Source of the DNA: Trichobilharzia regenti
Lineage: Eukaryota > Platyhelminthes > Trematoda > Strigeidida > Schistosomatidae
DNA: 64,000 bases
Direction of reading: 5' to 3'
Assembly: GCA_944472135.2 (NCBI GenBank)
Contig: CALYDD020000329.1
Coordinates: 78,553-142,552 of the forward strand
The notes under the pieces are model-generated. The model had not been told where the DNA came from and ran no database searches. It saw only the letters and a list, made by a program, of their open reading frames with translations. Positions 10,726-23,009 of the stretch are shown here, in pieces (position 1 is the stretch's first letter; every line of letters starts with the position of its first letter). Made by a program: the position numbers and the translations under genes.

Positions 10726-11516
10726 AATTTAATAATACAGAGATATCCTTTGGCAGTAATTATCCTGCTTAATAAGTCATATAGTCTAATTTCAGTTATC
10801 ACCGCATTAAGATATCGAAAAAGAAAAAAATTACCTTCGAAAATCTCAGTTTAACAAACAGATCATACAGTTTATTCATTTAAGTGGAGGTTGATGATAG
10901 AAACTCTTCATTGTTGTCCTACTTCACTTACACTCATTTTGTTCATTTAGAAGCGAAAACTGCACGTGATTATCATAATGTTATTTGGGATATTGCTGAA
11001 TTTCAGTTTTTGGACATTGTACAATTTGCCTACAGAAAGATGTAGTAGAATGATGGTGTTAGTTAGTATATACCATATGAGTTGATTAATTATTTCATAC
11101 GCCACATTTCACAGTATTCACAAACACACGGAACGATTGGAAAAATATCTAAGTAGCTTATATGAAGTTAATGTGTGGTAAGGAACGTAAAGTAGTTGAT
11201 GAAAGCGAACAGTTGCTGTAATAAAAAAAGAAAGCCATAACAAGTTGTTTAAATCATACAAATTGGTTAGTGTTGCTATTTGTTTCGAAAACTACCTTCG
11301 TATTTCAGAAATTTTAGTATAAATCACATGGTGTTCATTTTACTACACCTCTCTATATGCTTGTTTCATGGAATATATGTTTTGATGAAGAACAACTTTT
11401 CAAAACATTTTTCCGCAATAAATTCAATAGCTGATTTACAAATATTGATGTAAAATGAAGATATCAGGTATCTTAGCACATATCAGTTAGACAAATGGTA
11501 GTTGAATATTGTTGTT
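10726..11516. other. No gene recognised
   Basis: AT-rich sequence between a LINE tail and the tetranucleotide array. No feature recognised. Confidence 0.5.
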
Positions 11517-12072
<556 letters not shown>

Positions 12073-12299
12073 TTTCTGAAATGAACAGAAATGGAAACAA
12101 GTAGCTACAATATTGACATGGATGTATATGTTTGCTCAAGAGGCGATATGAATACCATCGTCGTATCCAATAGTTAGCGGAATTTATCTTGTAAGGGTAT
12201 TCTTTAAAGTCACTCATAAAATTCACACCTTAATGAGGAGGTCCTATCACAATGAAAATAATAACTGATAAATACCTTTAATATAAGTATATGTGTATT

Positions 12300-12345
12300 T
12301 GTGGCGTGTGCCTACTGACAAGATTTGCCAGCAGTGTATAGACGC
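12300..12345 (+). repeat. Possible LTR start fragment (family B-like)
   Basis: TGTGGCGTGTGCCTACTGAC followed by AAGATTTGCCAGCAGTG closely resembles the first ~40 bp of the LTR at 53101, including the stem-loop. No polypurine tract or 3' end was recognised, so the limits are unknown. Confidence 0.4.
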
Positions 12346-12959
12346 TGACTGCTAGAGAGTAGCCAAAACTGAGAATAACGTTTTGGGTCAATGGCTACAG
12401 AAGTAGAACCGCTAATTTCTCAAATATACATAGAGCTTACGTTGTGGTCAGGCGACAATCTCAAGGTTTAACTTTCAGAATATCAACAACCTATTAGAAC
12501 AGTTTATTATCTGCTGACCTAATCAACCATGGATGTAGCTACAAAAGTGTACAAATATGATGTAATTTTTCTGAATAAAAAGTCCGTTACCAATTCTCTT
12601 ACCTTCTCCTGCTACACATTTCCAAGAATAAAACTGACTATTAGCGAGTGACATTTAATAAATTTCTGCTGATGAAAAAGCATGTATACAGCATTATCAT
12701 GAAATAGCATTGCTCAAATTAAGCATGTGTAAGTGGACGATTAGATTCCCTTCACGTTATACATATGGTATCAGTCTTTTCTTTCTTTCCTTAGCTTCTT
12801 TTGTATTCTAGATAGTGATTCGTTCATTCTGTAGTGATTCATTTCTGTTGGAACATATGAAATGGTCTCAGTGTGATTGAAAAGTAAACACATACTACAT
12901 AAGAAAACATTATTTTATAGAATTTCTAAATTGAAACACACCTTCATACATTTTAAGGA
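12346..12959. other. No gene recognised
   Basis: May include the rest of a degraded LTR element downstream of 12300, but nothing else could be recognised. Confidence 0.4.
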
Positions 12960-14050
12960 GATCACGGCAGCGAAAAAGAGAATTAAAATGACTTATTAGT
13001 TTTGAACTGTAAATTTCATGGTCGGTTGATAGTTATTAAAAACTTGAAGGACTTTGTTTAGGTCACCCTTGTTATCGCAAATGATAAAAGTATCATCAAA
13101 GTGTCTTTTGTACAGAAAAAAAGCTGTTTATGGTCGACTTCAATAGACCATTTCATATGAAAATATCTTCAAGCACCCAACTTAAAGGTTATCCCATAGC
13201 TACGCCATTTTGATGTCTGTAAGTTATATCACTGGATGTGAATTGGACTTTCAGAATGCATCTAAGTAAAAAATCTTTGGATTTGGAGGTTGGTATTCCA
13301 ATATCCAGATGATGTCTTCCAAGTACTTGTATGTGAAATAAATGACCTCTGTAATCGGTACATTTACGTAGAGAGACTCAACATCGAGTGATATCATCCA
13401 GTTATCATGCACTTCTACCTCTAAGATACAGTCGACGAATTCGAACGTTTGTCAATGAGAGTACCTTGAAATTCGTTCTCTCACAGGCTGTAGTCATTCT
13501 GCCAGCCACTTTTCAGCCGGATGTTAAAGAGATCCAGAAATGTCCAGCATAGGGTACAATGGAAGTCTCTGTTTATGAGTTTCGGTAATCCGTACGGTTG
13601 GGGTGTTACAGAACCAGTTAGTCGAAATACTCTCATAGACATTTTCAGAGATAAGTTGATCATTCTTAGCTATCTCAATATCTCAGTGAGCTGCATTTCA
13701 GTTATTTCTGTTTAATCCTTTTCTTTTATCAAATCTGATGAATCTGTTATTGTTTGGAAAGATTGCCAACATTTTATCAATATAGACTTTTCTATCCATT
13801 AGGACTATGCTAGTACCTCAATCAGTGCGATTGGTCAGCAAGTTCTTATTACGTCTCAGTTGGTTGAGTTGTTCTCTGTGTTATTTAGTCAAAAGATTAT
13901 TGTACTTAGACTATGAACTGAGATACTTGGTGGCATAACTCTGGAATTGTTGACTTAAAACGCTTAAACTCCTCTTCAAAGTCCGAAACGAAATCGCTAG
14001 TTTGACTGATCAGATTTTCATATATGTTGACAATTCAATAAATAAATAAA
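12960..14050 (-). pseudogene. Penelope-like element reverse transcriptase (minus), broken
   Basis: Read from 14050 downward, frameshifted blocks follow the PLE order: an N-terminal stretch, TSIVLMDRKVYIDKML, PTVRITETHKQ (the usual YGLPKIHK region), SLDVESLYVNVP (RT motif A) and RHFDDTFIICDNKGD (motif C, YVDD type, with F for V). Many stops. On this strand it lies downstream of the endonuclease at 14160-14930, which is the reverse of the order inside one PLE, so two tandem copies are inferred, separated by an AAATAA repeat at about 14037-14056. Confidence 0.75.
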
Positions 14051-14159
14051 TAAATTAGGTCAAATCAAATGGAACGATAATCAGAGTGTAAATAAATATC
14101 ATAAAAGTACGAAGGAGATGGATGATAAGAAAGGGTAGGAGGGTTTTGAAAAGAATTCA

Positions 14160-14930
14160 CCTAGGCCAAGGGAGAGATAAAGGTAGAACAAATTTCTTTT
14201 GTATACAAAGACTAGGATTGTTCTCTCGAATTAATTCCCATAGCTTCGGCTATGTGTAAAAGACGGGTTCTGATTCCGTTCGAAAGACTCGATGGGATGC
14301 GGTAAATAACTTTGAATGCACTATTTTTGTCCACTTGGTGACCACTCTCAATCAAATGAGCCAAAACAGAACTTCGTATGGATTTTATTTGACCTTTTCC
14401 GGACCATGAAGGAAGATGCTCATTAATGCGTTTGTTAAGCTGACTAGTTGTTCGGCCTATATAGCTTTCCCCATAGCAGCAACTAAATTTATAGATACAC
14501 ATCGAAGCGGCACAGCTAGGTAGCTTATCTTTCACTTGAGCAATCGAAATTGGTCGGCTGGAAAATGACAAATAGAGGTCGGCGGCAGTATAAGTCCGTT
14601 TTATCGCTCTCGATAATCTCAAATGTAAGACGTCGCTAGTCACGTCCCCATTAAAATGCAGTTTCATGAACAGTTGTTTCTTTTTAACTGTTGTCGGTTT
14701 TTCTTTATTGTACCTGGCATTCATGTGTCACCTTACAAATCTACTAGGATAACCCATTTGGACCAACGTATTTTGGATGTATCCTAGCTCATTTTCTAGG
14801 GAGTCATCTGTACAGATACGTCTTGCTCAATTCATCAGGCATCTGACCAAATTGATTTTGTATCGGATTGGTACAAAACTGATCAGATTTTCAGACTGAA
14901 CATGTGTATACAGCTTGCTTATGTTTCGGT
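14160..14930 (-). mobile_element. Penelope-like element GIY-YIG endonuclease
   Basis: The reading frame 14724-14212 (minus, 170 residues) is uninterrupted. It contains a linker (KKQLFMKLHFNGDVTSD), a cysteine-bearing CIYKFSCCYGESYIGRT segment (GIY-YIG signature, YIGRT), RINEHLPSW and ILAHLIESGH-type blocks, then LHIAEAMGI near the end. This is the PLE C-terminal endonuclease that nicks target DNA. Upstream sequence to 14930 is decayed. It is one of the better preserved endonuclease domains here. Confidence 0.85.
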
Positions 14931-14954
14931 TATGTATCCTTTTTATTTGCCTAC

Positions 14955-15845
14955 TTTTATTATTATTTCCTTTAATTCCTAGAGGAACATAGGGCTTCAG
15001 CCAAACGTCTCCATCGCGTTCGGTTCTCTGCTACAGTTTTCACCTAGCTCCAAGTCTGTCCACGGGCTTTCATCTCCTCTTCACATAACCTCCTCAATGT
15101 CACCTCACCCTTGCACCGACGACCAACTCGCCGCTTCCTTTTCAGGTTCCACTCGAGCAATGGCATGTTTAGTGATGTCACTTGATGGTTTTGTTTGCTC
15201 AAAGTATGATCAACCCATCTCCATTTCTCCCTGCTTATATGTTGCACAATCGATTCCTGATGGGTTGGTTCACTCATTGTCAGACATCCCTTCGTGTTGC
15301 TGATCTTTTCTAGCTGGCCATCTGATCTTAAATAGTACTGAGTGAAGATAGTTGTTAATGAAGTTCTGCAGTTTGTTCAAAGTGCCCTTCGTGACGCGGC
15401 ACCAAGTCTCTGATCCATATAGTAGGTAGCACTGACTTCACATTGGAGTTGAAAATCCGAATCTTATTTACATTTTCATGCTGAGTAGTGCTGTTGACCT
15501 CCACACAGACTTGGGAGTAATGAAAGCTTGTCTTGCTTTCCCTATCCTTGCTTTGGTACCCTCGTCAGTTCTGTCCGCCTGTAGTTGAAACGATGCTTTC
15601 CAGGTAGGTAGGTAGCTAAAAGAGGTTGTTTCTTTCAAGTTCCTCCCATTTATGCTGATTGTTGTATGTTGTTGTTGCTGTTGTTGTTGGCCAGGAATCT
15701 TCATCACCTTTGTTTTCTCTATGTTCACCTGTAGTCCTATCTTTGATGGTTCCCCTTCTGTCGGTAACTTGTTGCTTTTCATTTGCATATCTTTCCGTTT
15801 GTGGGAAATCAGACATATATCATCGGAGAAGTTTTACAATACATA
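14955..15845 (-). mobile_element. RTE-like LINE, 3' part (minus), arm of an inverted pair
   Basis: On the minus strand: MSDFPQTER-type linker after the RT, VNIEKTKVMKIPGQ, a CAA-rich stretch, INGRNLKETTSFSYLP, IGKARQAFITPKSVWRS, then after a stop the SEPTHQESIVQHISREKWRWVDH block, and the tail to AATAATAAT. It is nearly identical to the plus copy at 17940-18672, sharing the stop right after LLSMKM. Confidence 0.88.
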
Positions 15846-16802
15846 AATTTTTCTTAACTCATTAATTTGAAAATGTTCAGTACATGCTTATACAGTATGC
15901 ATAGATTTCTATGGCTAATAATTACCCTGACAACAACAACAACAACTGCATGACACAGATTTGTTTGTGTACATCATAAGCAGCATTAGTTGTCTTTCTT
16001 TATGTCTGGCATCGATTATCCACTAATTTCTTTATCCGATGAATATACATTTAAAAAATTAGCTTGAACCTTGATATTAATGAAGAGCATACTTAGGGAC
16101 CAATAAAGATATTTCACAGTCTCTGTACGGTAAGTATTTTTTCATGCTGTTATTATATATTTATCCACTTAACTAACAACAGCTGTACGTGTCTTGACCA
16201 CTTGAAAACTGTTGATCTTCACACCTACCTATTCACATCTTTGTCTTGTTTAGTCTTCCAAATGTGAAGATGATTTACTACTGGCATTAACGTCTTCATT
16301 AATTAATAATCCAGTTAACTGTTTAGATATTTACATACTCTCTTCGATTGACATTTGTCTCACAGTTGGTACTCTCTCTCTCTCTCTCTCTCTTTCTCCG
16401 CATTTCTCTTGGCATATCAGACCACACAAATAAATACTTTAAAAAAAGTTCTAAAATCAGAAAGCCTTCATGAATGAATGCATACAGTTCAATTAGCTTG
16501 TCACTTTAGTCAGTAAATTGTGAGAGACCAACCAGTAAAACATTCATCTAAGTAGGATTTTGACATCTATAATTATAAATATATTATGTTTCATTTGAAA
16601 GTGTTGATCTAATGTATATGTATATTTATGTGGGTGGCAGGCAATTATCTGTGCTGATACTACCCATAATTAATGAGCATTCTTTATGTTGCATGCGCGT
16701 GGGTCTAAAGTTAAGTCAGCGTGCACATGAAACACATCTAATCACTATGTAAACAATATTCAGCAAAGAGACTACTCAATGACTTTATATTATCAAGCTG
16801 TA

Positions 16803-16844
<42 letters not shown>

Positions 16845-16904
16845 GAGTTCATAGGGGTGTGTGGATGTCAGAAGCGGGTGTAAAATCATGGGATTAGTGG
16901 GCCA
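15846..16904. other. No gene recognised; simple repeats only
   Basis: AT-rich spacer with a (TC)n run at about 16374-16394 and a (TA)n run at about 16804-16842. No coding region recognised. Confidence 0.6.
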
Positions 16905-18672
16905 ATACTCTACCAAACAACTAGGTAGCTTTCGAGGAAAAGCTCGACACAAATTAAGCCAGTGAAGGATGCCAATAGAAAGTCAATCACCAAAGAAGTG
17001 GAGCAAAGGAAACGATGGGCTGAACACTTCAAAAGACTTCTAAATCGACCGCCACCTACAACGCGCCCAACAATACTAACAACGGAAGCAGAACTACCAG
17101 TGAACATCAGCCCCCTGAAGAAATCAGAAGTTCTGAAGGCAATCAAGATGCTAAAAGCTGGAAAAGCAGCAGGACCAGATGGAATCCCAGCAGAAGCACT
17201 GAAAATGGACCCAGAGACAACAGCGGAGTTGATGACGCCATTATTGGGGGAGGTATGCAAAGAGGGAAAAGTAACTGAAAATTGGAAGAAAGGATACTTA
17301 TTCAAACTGCCAAAGAAAGGAGACTTAATTCAATGCAAGAACTAGTGTGGTGTTATGCTCCTGTACATCCCAAGCAAAATACTAAGCCGCATCATCCTGA
17401 AGAGAATCAAACAAGCCCTGGATAAAAAACTTCGACTGGAAGGAAGGAGAAACAAATCACGTATCGATCAAGTTACCACAATACGGATTATCATTAAACA
17501 AAGCTCGGAATGGCAGTCACCTCTCTATGTCAACTTCATCGACTTTCAAAAGCCCTTCGATAGCGCAGCATCGACTGAGAGGTGATTTGGAAACTACTTC
17601 GCTACTATGGAGTGCCATCGACAATTATACATCTCATCAAACAGTTGTACGACAGTGCTGCATCCCAAGTAATCCAAAGCGGGGAAGTAAAGACGGGAGT
17701 AAGGCAAGGCCGCCTACCATCTCCAGTGATTCTTCTGATTGCAGTAGATTGGGTAATGCGACAAACAGCGGTGGGTAGCGGGGAAACAGGCACAAAATGG
17801 ACCCACAAAAACAACTTACGGGATCTGGACTTCGCTGACGATATATGTCTGATTACCCACAAACTGGAAGATATGCAAGTGAAAATCAGTAACAAGTTGG
17901 CAGAAGTACCATTCAGAGAAGATAGGACTTCAGATGAACATAGATAAAACAGAGGTAATGAAGATTACCAGCCAACATCCACAGCAACAACAACAACAGT
18001 ATAAATGGGAGAAATGTGAAAGAATAAAACTCCTACCTGGGAAGCATCGTTTCAACTACAGGCAGACGGAATTGATGAGGACATCAAAGTGAGGATAGGG
18101 AAAGCAAGACAAGCTTTCATTACTCCCAAGTCTGTGTGGAGGTCAACAGCACTACTCAGCATGAAAATGTAAATAAGATTCGGATTTTCAACTCCAATGT
18201 GAAGTCAGTGCTACCTACTATATGGATCAGAGACTTGGTGCCGCGTCACGATGGGCACTTTGAACAAACTGCAGAACTTCATTAACAACTATCTTCACTC
18301 AGTACTATTTAAGATCAGATGGCCAGCCAGAAAAGATCAGCAACACGAAGGGATCTCTGACAATGAGCGAACCAACCCATCAGGAATCGATTGTGCAACA
18401 TATAAGCAGGGAGAAATGGAGATGGGTTGATCATACTTTGAGCAAACAAAACCATCAAGTGACATCACTAAACAAGCCATTGCTCGAGTGGAACCTGAAA
18501 AGGAAGCGGCGAGTTGGTCGTCGGTGCAAGGGTGAGGTGACATTGAGGAGGTGATGTGAAGAGGAGATCAAAGCCTGTGGACAGACTTGGAGCTAGGTGA
18601 AAACTGTAGCAGAGAACCGAACGCGATGGAGACGTTTGGCTGAAGCCCTATGTTGCTCAAGGAATTAAAGGG
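16905..18672 (+). pseudogene. RTE-like LINE: reverse transcriptase and C-terminal region
   Basis: The longest RTE copy here. Segments in order: AEHFKRLLNRPPP, KAGKAAGPDGIPAEALK and ENWKKGYLFKLPKKGDL (RT N-terminal motifs), then after a stop SRIILKRIKQALDKK, FIDFQKPFDS (motif A), VRQGRLPSPV (motif B region) and LDFADDICLI (motif C, catalytic ADD), then the C-terminal tail ending GGAATTAAAGGGGATAATAAG. Stops at 17343, 17583 and later show it is dead. The endonuclease domain is missing. Its last ~730 bp are the inverted partner of 14955-15845. Confidence 0.9.
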
Positions 18673-18863
18673 GATAATAAGAATTTTCATTGTTATTCAG
18701 TTTTCTGAACGGTTCAAAACGTGCATACCTTTTTCTATTCGATTTTGTACATATAATGTGTCATCATCGTTCACCATTTTCGCTATCTTATGTAATAACT
18801 TATGTGAAATGATTATTATTACTTATTATTGCCTTGGATTTCGATTAGAACATAAAGTGTCAA

Positions 18864-19117
18864 TGTTGGTGAACACTGAAACGTTTTTTTATTCGAGCTG
18901 GTCTCTATTCTGTGGGTGACGAGAAGGCTATCATTGCCTAATCGTGTACTGGTTGACAGAAGATTGGAGAAATACAATCAGAATTAGTGTTGTGCATTAT
19001 ATTAACGTTTATTTACAGACTTTGGTACTGAGTAACAATTGTAAATCTGTTTCGTTGTCGGTTGAAGAATAAAGGTCGTACTGCTCAAGCGTTTTCTGTT
19101 GTTCTTCGTCAGTCCCA
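18864..19117 (+). repeat. LTR (family C), copy 1
   Basis: About 254 bp beginning TGTTGGTGAACACTG, containing CGTGTACTGGTTGACAGAAG, ATATTAACGTTTATTTACAG, an AATAAA signal near 19070 and ending at CAGTCCCA. Copy 2 is at 45881-46137; the two are alike along their whole length and both continue ~80 bp into a common internal segment (to about 19202). No coding region follows, so these are truncated LTR elements. Confidence 0.6.
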
Positions 19118-19202
19118 GTGCATGGTATTCTGAGTATTAAGTGTAGTCTTCTGAAACCGGCAATAGTTTCAGGATCTTTGCCATCTGGATATTTGATCTA
19201 AG
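19118..19202 (+). mobile_element. Leader segment of the family C LTR element
   Basis: GTGCATGGTATTCTGAGTATTAAGTGTAGTC onward, including CTGAAACCGGC, is shared with 46138-46222 directly after the second LTR. It is likely the start of the internal region (primer site and leader) before the 3' truncation. Confidence 0.45.
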
Positions 19203-19535
19203 GCTTCAATAGTAAGTCGACGTTTTACTCTGTTCTCTTCTGTGCTTTGTTGCTGGCTGTCTCCCCCCCCCCACACACACACACGATCTTCTCCATGTCA
19301 CCCAAGAATTCACCCTCAGCGCTTCATTTTCCACACACACAGTTTTATTTATCTTTTGCATGCGCATAAGTCTACTTGTAGGCCACTTAGATGAACTAAA
19401 CTGACTGAGATGTTTGTTATGTGAATAGTTAGTTGAGTACTGACTATTAGAGCCGCTAAGCCTCAAGTGTCAATCTTAAAATATGGACTTATTTTACAGT
19501 ATAACCTGTAAGCTAATGTGAAGATGAACACACAA
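19203..19535. other. No gene recognised
   Basis: Contains a C-run and CA-run at about 19263-19285. Nothing else recognised. Confidence 0.4.
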
Positions 19536-20072
19536 CCACACAATGGTATGGGTCTGAGAGGGTTAAGATTCTAAGAAGTAATCTATGTAGGTGGAGATGG
19601 AGAGAGATTGATCACTGAATCCTGCCTGGTTCATTGAGTCTACACCCAGCACATGGAACAGAAATGACTCAATGCAAATACCAGAAATATGGAAGATATT
19701 ATTACCACCAGTCAGTGAAATCAGAGGAGGATAATAAATAATCTCAAAATTCCACTTCAATTCAATTCAATTCACGTACATCATAACATTCTAACGAGTA
19801 ACTTATTATGACTATAAAAACACTCGTCTTATTTCCCATCTGATTGCAATTGATGAATAACACTCATATTATTATTTCTGAATGTACATTATCACATTGG
19901 TTTTTATTCAAATATCTAGTCAGTATCACTCATGCATATAAATGAAGGAAAAAGTTGTGTGTGAGTAGCTTGATATGATTATGAGCAGTAATAATTTGTG
20001 CTCGAAACGTGGTCATCAGTTAATATTACTGTGTAACACTGTGTGATATATCAAAATAAAATCTTATCCATA
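19536..20072 (+). mobile_element. Penelope-like element (family with GIY/ATT terminal repeat), 3' part
   Basis: Aligned in inverted orientation with 41130-41810 (TGAATCCTGCCTGGTTCATTG, the CATCTGATTGCAATTGATGAA region, AATGAAGGAAAAAGTTGTGT) and ending with the terminal segment that contains GCTCGAAACGTGGTCATCAG and CACTGTGTGATATATC. No open frame is left. The same terminal segment caps the elements at 41056, 42205, 50713, 51745, 60533 and 61262. Confidence 0.6.
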
Positions 20073-20879
20073 AGGAATTCCTCTCTAGTTACACATATGT
20101 TTATATATTTTTTTGTCCTAATTATTCGCATACAAAAAAAGCTTATCCGATTAGTCCACAACATCTTTAAAATAAGGTAGTAATCAGATGCAAAGTCATT
20201 CTTAGTTTTGAATTCCACGCTGTATTCATTACATTCCAATCAAATCACCATTATGAACACTGTACTAGTTTCATAAATACAATACTTCTGCATATATATC
20301 AATATTTTTGTCTTATATTTACTTCCTACCAAGATATCTACTTTATTTTGGCACGATTAAAGTATGCCACAGTGGTAAAGAATCACTCATAACTCAAAGG
20401 AAGTTTTTTTGTACTGATCAGAATGTGTGTGGGTTGAATATTTATGTGTGTGTATATATTATTGAGTGTGGTCTGTTACTTTGCCAGATAACATTGAGAC
20501 CTACCTGTTTAGTTGCATGAAACAATAAATGGGTTTTACTCTTTCACTGATAGTTCCGCTGTGATACTCATGCGTTATCAATCACCCAAATTGTTATGCA
20601 TAGTATAACACTGATGCTGTCGATTGATATTCTAATCTGTAATCAGCTATACACAATATAGAGTTGTTTCATTGTAGAGCAACACACATAAAAAACGAAT
20701 TAGGAATTAGATATGCACATTGAGAATTCTATCAATTAGATTGATGGCAGTATGCAGTGCAAATAAGACCAAATAACTCACTACAATCAACACTGAATTC
20801 TTCTACTGAATAGAATTAGTATTTATAATGTCAAATACTTGTTTTCTGTTGGAGATTTGGCGTACATTAATGTCTATTT
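20073..20879. other. No gene recognised
   Basis: About 800 bp of AT-rich sequence without a recognised element. Confidence 0.5.
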
Positions 20880-21086
20880 CAACGCCAACTATGCGCGGTG
20901 TCTGTGGTTCCATCATGGGCTGACTCACTCCTAAATGTCGCTAAGCTGATAGTAGTAGGACCAGTGGAGAGGGAAGGTGGGGGCTAGGTGAGGCTAGCAA
21001 TTTCACCCTATAATTATAAAAGCCCTGCTACCGAAACTCTACAGCGCATGCATGAAGCCTTATGTTCCACTAAGAAGAAAAAAGGC
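20880..21086 (+). mobile_element. SINE with RTE-like LINE tail (family 3), degraded
   Basis: Begins with a tRNA-like remnant (GGTGTCTGTGGTTCCATCATG) and contains GGGGGCTAGGTGAGGCTAGCA and TATAAAAGCCCTGCTACCG. It ends ATGAAGCCTTATGTTCCACTAAG, matching the 3' end of the local RTE LINEs. Confidence 0.6.
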
Positions 21087-21173
21087 AGAAATTAAATGTG
21101 TACTTGTTTTGCTTTTCTAACTAACATGAATTCTGTAACAGAAAAAGTTTTCTATACTCCTATCTACACTAGT

Positions 21174-21177
<4 letters not shown>

Positions 21178-21210
<33 letters not shown>
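21178..21210. repeat. (AT)n microsatellite
   Basis: A pure TA/AT run of about 33 bp. Confidence 0.9.
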
Positions 21211-21212
<2 letters not shown>

Positions 21213-21332
21213 ATTATTAACATCATATTTTCCTATCCTGCAATATTTGAGTTTTTATGTAGAAATGAATGTTAATGAAATAAGGAGAATGAAGATTCAA
21301 AAAAGCCTATCCTTAAATTCTCAAGAGTTAAC

Positions 21333-21650
21333 CTGTCGGGATTTGATTAGAGATTGATGTCAGCTGGAGAATCAATGAAAACCAGTGAGTACTTACTGGA
21401 TAGCTGTTTCGTCCTAGTATGCACCTGTGACCTCTCTGGGAATCAGGCCCAGGAACTTCAGGTTACGAGACCAATCCTAATAACCGACCATTCAGCCACT
21501 CCGTCGAGAATCCAGACGCCCATGAATCCTAACTTCCAGCGATTTGCATCTTTAGTACGACCTCCAGTCAGGATCATTGACGAGTGTTTGTTCTCACACC
21601 GGACCTAGTGGACCCCGCTGGTCACAATTTCTCACTAGAACTACAGTCAA
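21333..21650 (-). mobile_element. Hammerhead SINE (family 1), minus copy
   Basis: On the minus strand: the head (GGTCCGGTGTGAGAACAAAC), a degenerate tRNA-like part, GAGAGGTCACAGGTGCATAC and ribozyme remnants CTAGGACGAAACAGCTATCC followed by AGTAAGTACTC, then the tail. The GGAC-GAAAC core half is kept but the CUGANGA half is lost. Confidence 0.65.
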
Positions 21651-22319
21651 CTGCATCCTGTAGCCAATCACCAATCAGTGCTCTTAAATGCCACTACAAG
21701 AACATAAAAGTATCAACATTTGACAACTTAATAAATAGTATAGAAAACCATACCATATCTGAAAAACTGTCCTAAGTTAAACTTTAATTTCTGAATAAGT
21801 TAAGTAGGCATAATGAAGGTTGATGAAATCCATTAATTAATTTCCGAATTCCGATTTACGCATTTAGAAAACACAACAGATTTGGCAGCGAAGAAATATG
21901 CATTCCTTTTCAATTAGTTCCTCATCATCCCCTGGCTCTACACTAATATATCGTTTTTTTACATATAAATGCTTTTATCAATCAAGTCGTTATTTTAGGT
22001 AATCAGTTTGAGGTGTCCGGGTGGGGGGCGGGTAATTAAGAAGTTAAATGTCATCAAAACAATCAACAATTGACTAATAGACGTTAGTAATAAGCTATCT
22101 AAGTTTTGAAGGAGGGAGGGGTGAAAATTAATTACTTCCTGAATTCAAGATAAGTTAATTCTTAGGCATTAGCAACAGGTTATTATATAATCAAAAAATT
22201 TGTAAAATAGCAATGACAACTAATAAGAAATATGTAAAACACAAACAAGTTAATAGAATTGGCTAGGAATATAAAAAATAACAAAGTCAAAAGATAGTTA
22301 CAAGGGTGGAGAGGGGAAT
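21651..22319. other. No gene recognised
   Basis: AT-rich sequence with a G-run near 22019-22031. Nothing recognised. Confidence 0.5.
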
Positions 22320-22850
22320 TTGTTTTTTCAAAACTTGATACATGTTATGTAGTTGGCCATGGAGAAGAAAGAGTCTGCACAAGTTTGTTTTGAACGTGTA
22401 CATAGATTTGGCTTGTTCAAAGGAATTCTCATTGCGTCTGCTGTATGCGAAATTCGTACTCGTAGACCATGCGGCGAGAGGTTAAGTGATTTACGATAAA
22501 TAACTTGAAAAGCTTTGTTAGAGTCAATTTGATGTCCAGTCAGTATCGATGAGATGAGCTTGTAATGAACTGCGTATAGCTGTTTTATTCGGACATTTGC
22601 CAAACCAAGATGGAAGGTGTTGAGAAATTCGACGACGAACTTGCCTGATCGTAGCTCGGCACAAGCAGTTAAACTGGTAAATGCACATGGAGGTTCAGCG
22701 AAGGAAATTTTCTTTATTGACGAAATCAGAGGCTTTAGAGGCTGTACAGTTGTATTTATACTTACAAAAAATATATAGTGGTTTATTATTGAGTAATATG
22801 GGGTTACATGATTGATGTAATTACTCAGAAGTGGCTTCAAAAGTGAAAAT
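22320..22850 (-). pseudogene. Penelope-like element endonuclease, degraded
   Basis: The minus-strand frame 22840-22328 (170 residues) is open. The C-terminal endonuclease half is recognisable (LISSILTGHQIDSNKAFQVIYR, RISHTADAMRI, LCTRSKQ) by similarity to the copy at 14212-14724. The GIY-YIG signature itself is not preserved. An open frame with no motif is best read as chance survival. Confidence 0.6.
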
Positions 22851-23009
22851 TAAAAGTTGTAAATTATGTGGTACTCAACGGCACAAAGATAGAAATTTGA
22901 TAAAGTTAATATTGCTAGTGAGTGAAAATAAAGGTATTTGAGTGTTAATTTAACAAGTATGAAGAAAATGTGAAATGCACAGAAGGAGCCTATGAGAGTC
23001 ACAATAGTG

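Noticed and set aside
15652..15865. Cysteine/valine-rich frames at 15652-15865 (+)
   Set aside because: Antisense of the CAA-rich stretch of the RTE LINE.
19206..19466. 86-residue frame at 19206-19466 (-) as a small gene
   Set aside because: Low-complexity, includes translated GT repeats, no domain, no nearby gene signals.
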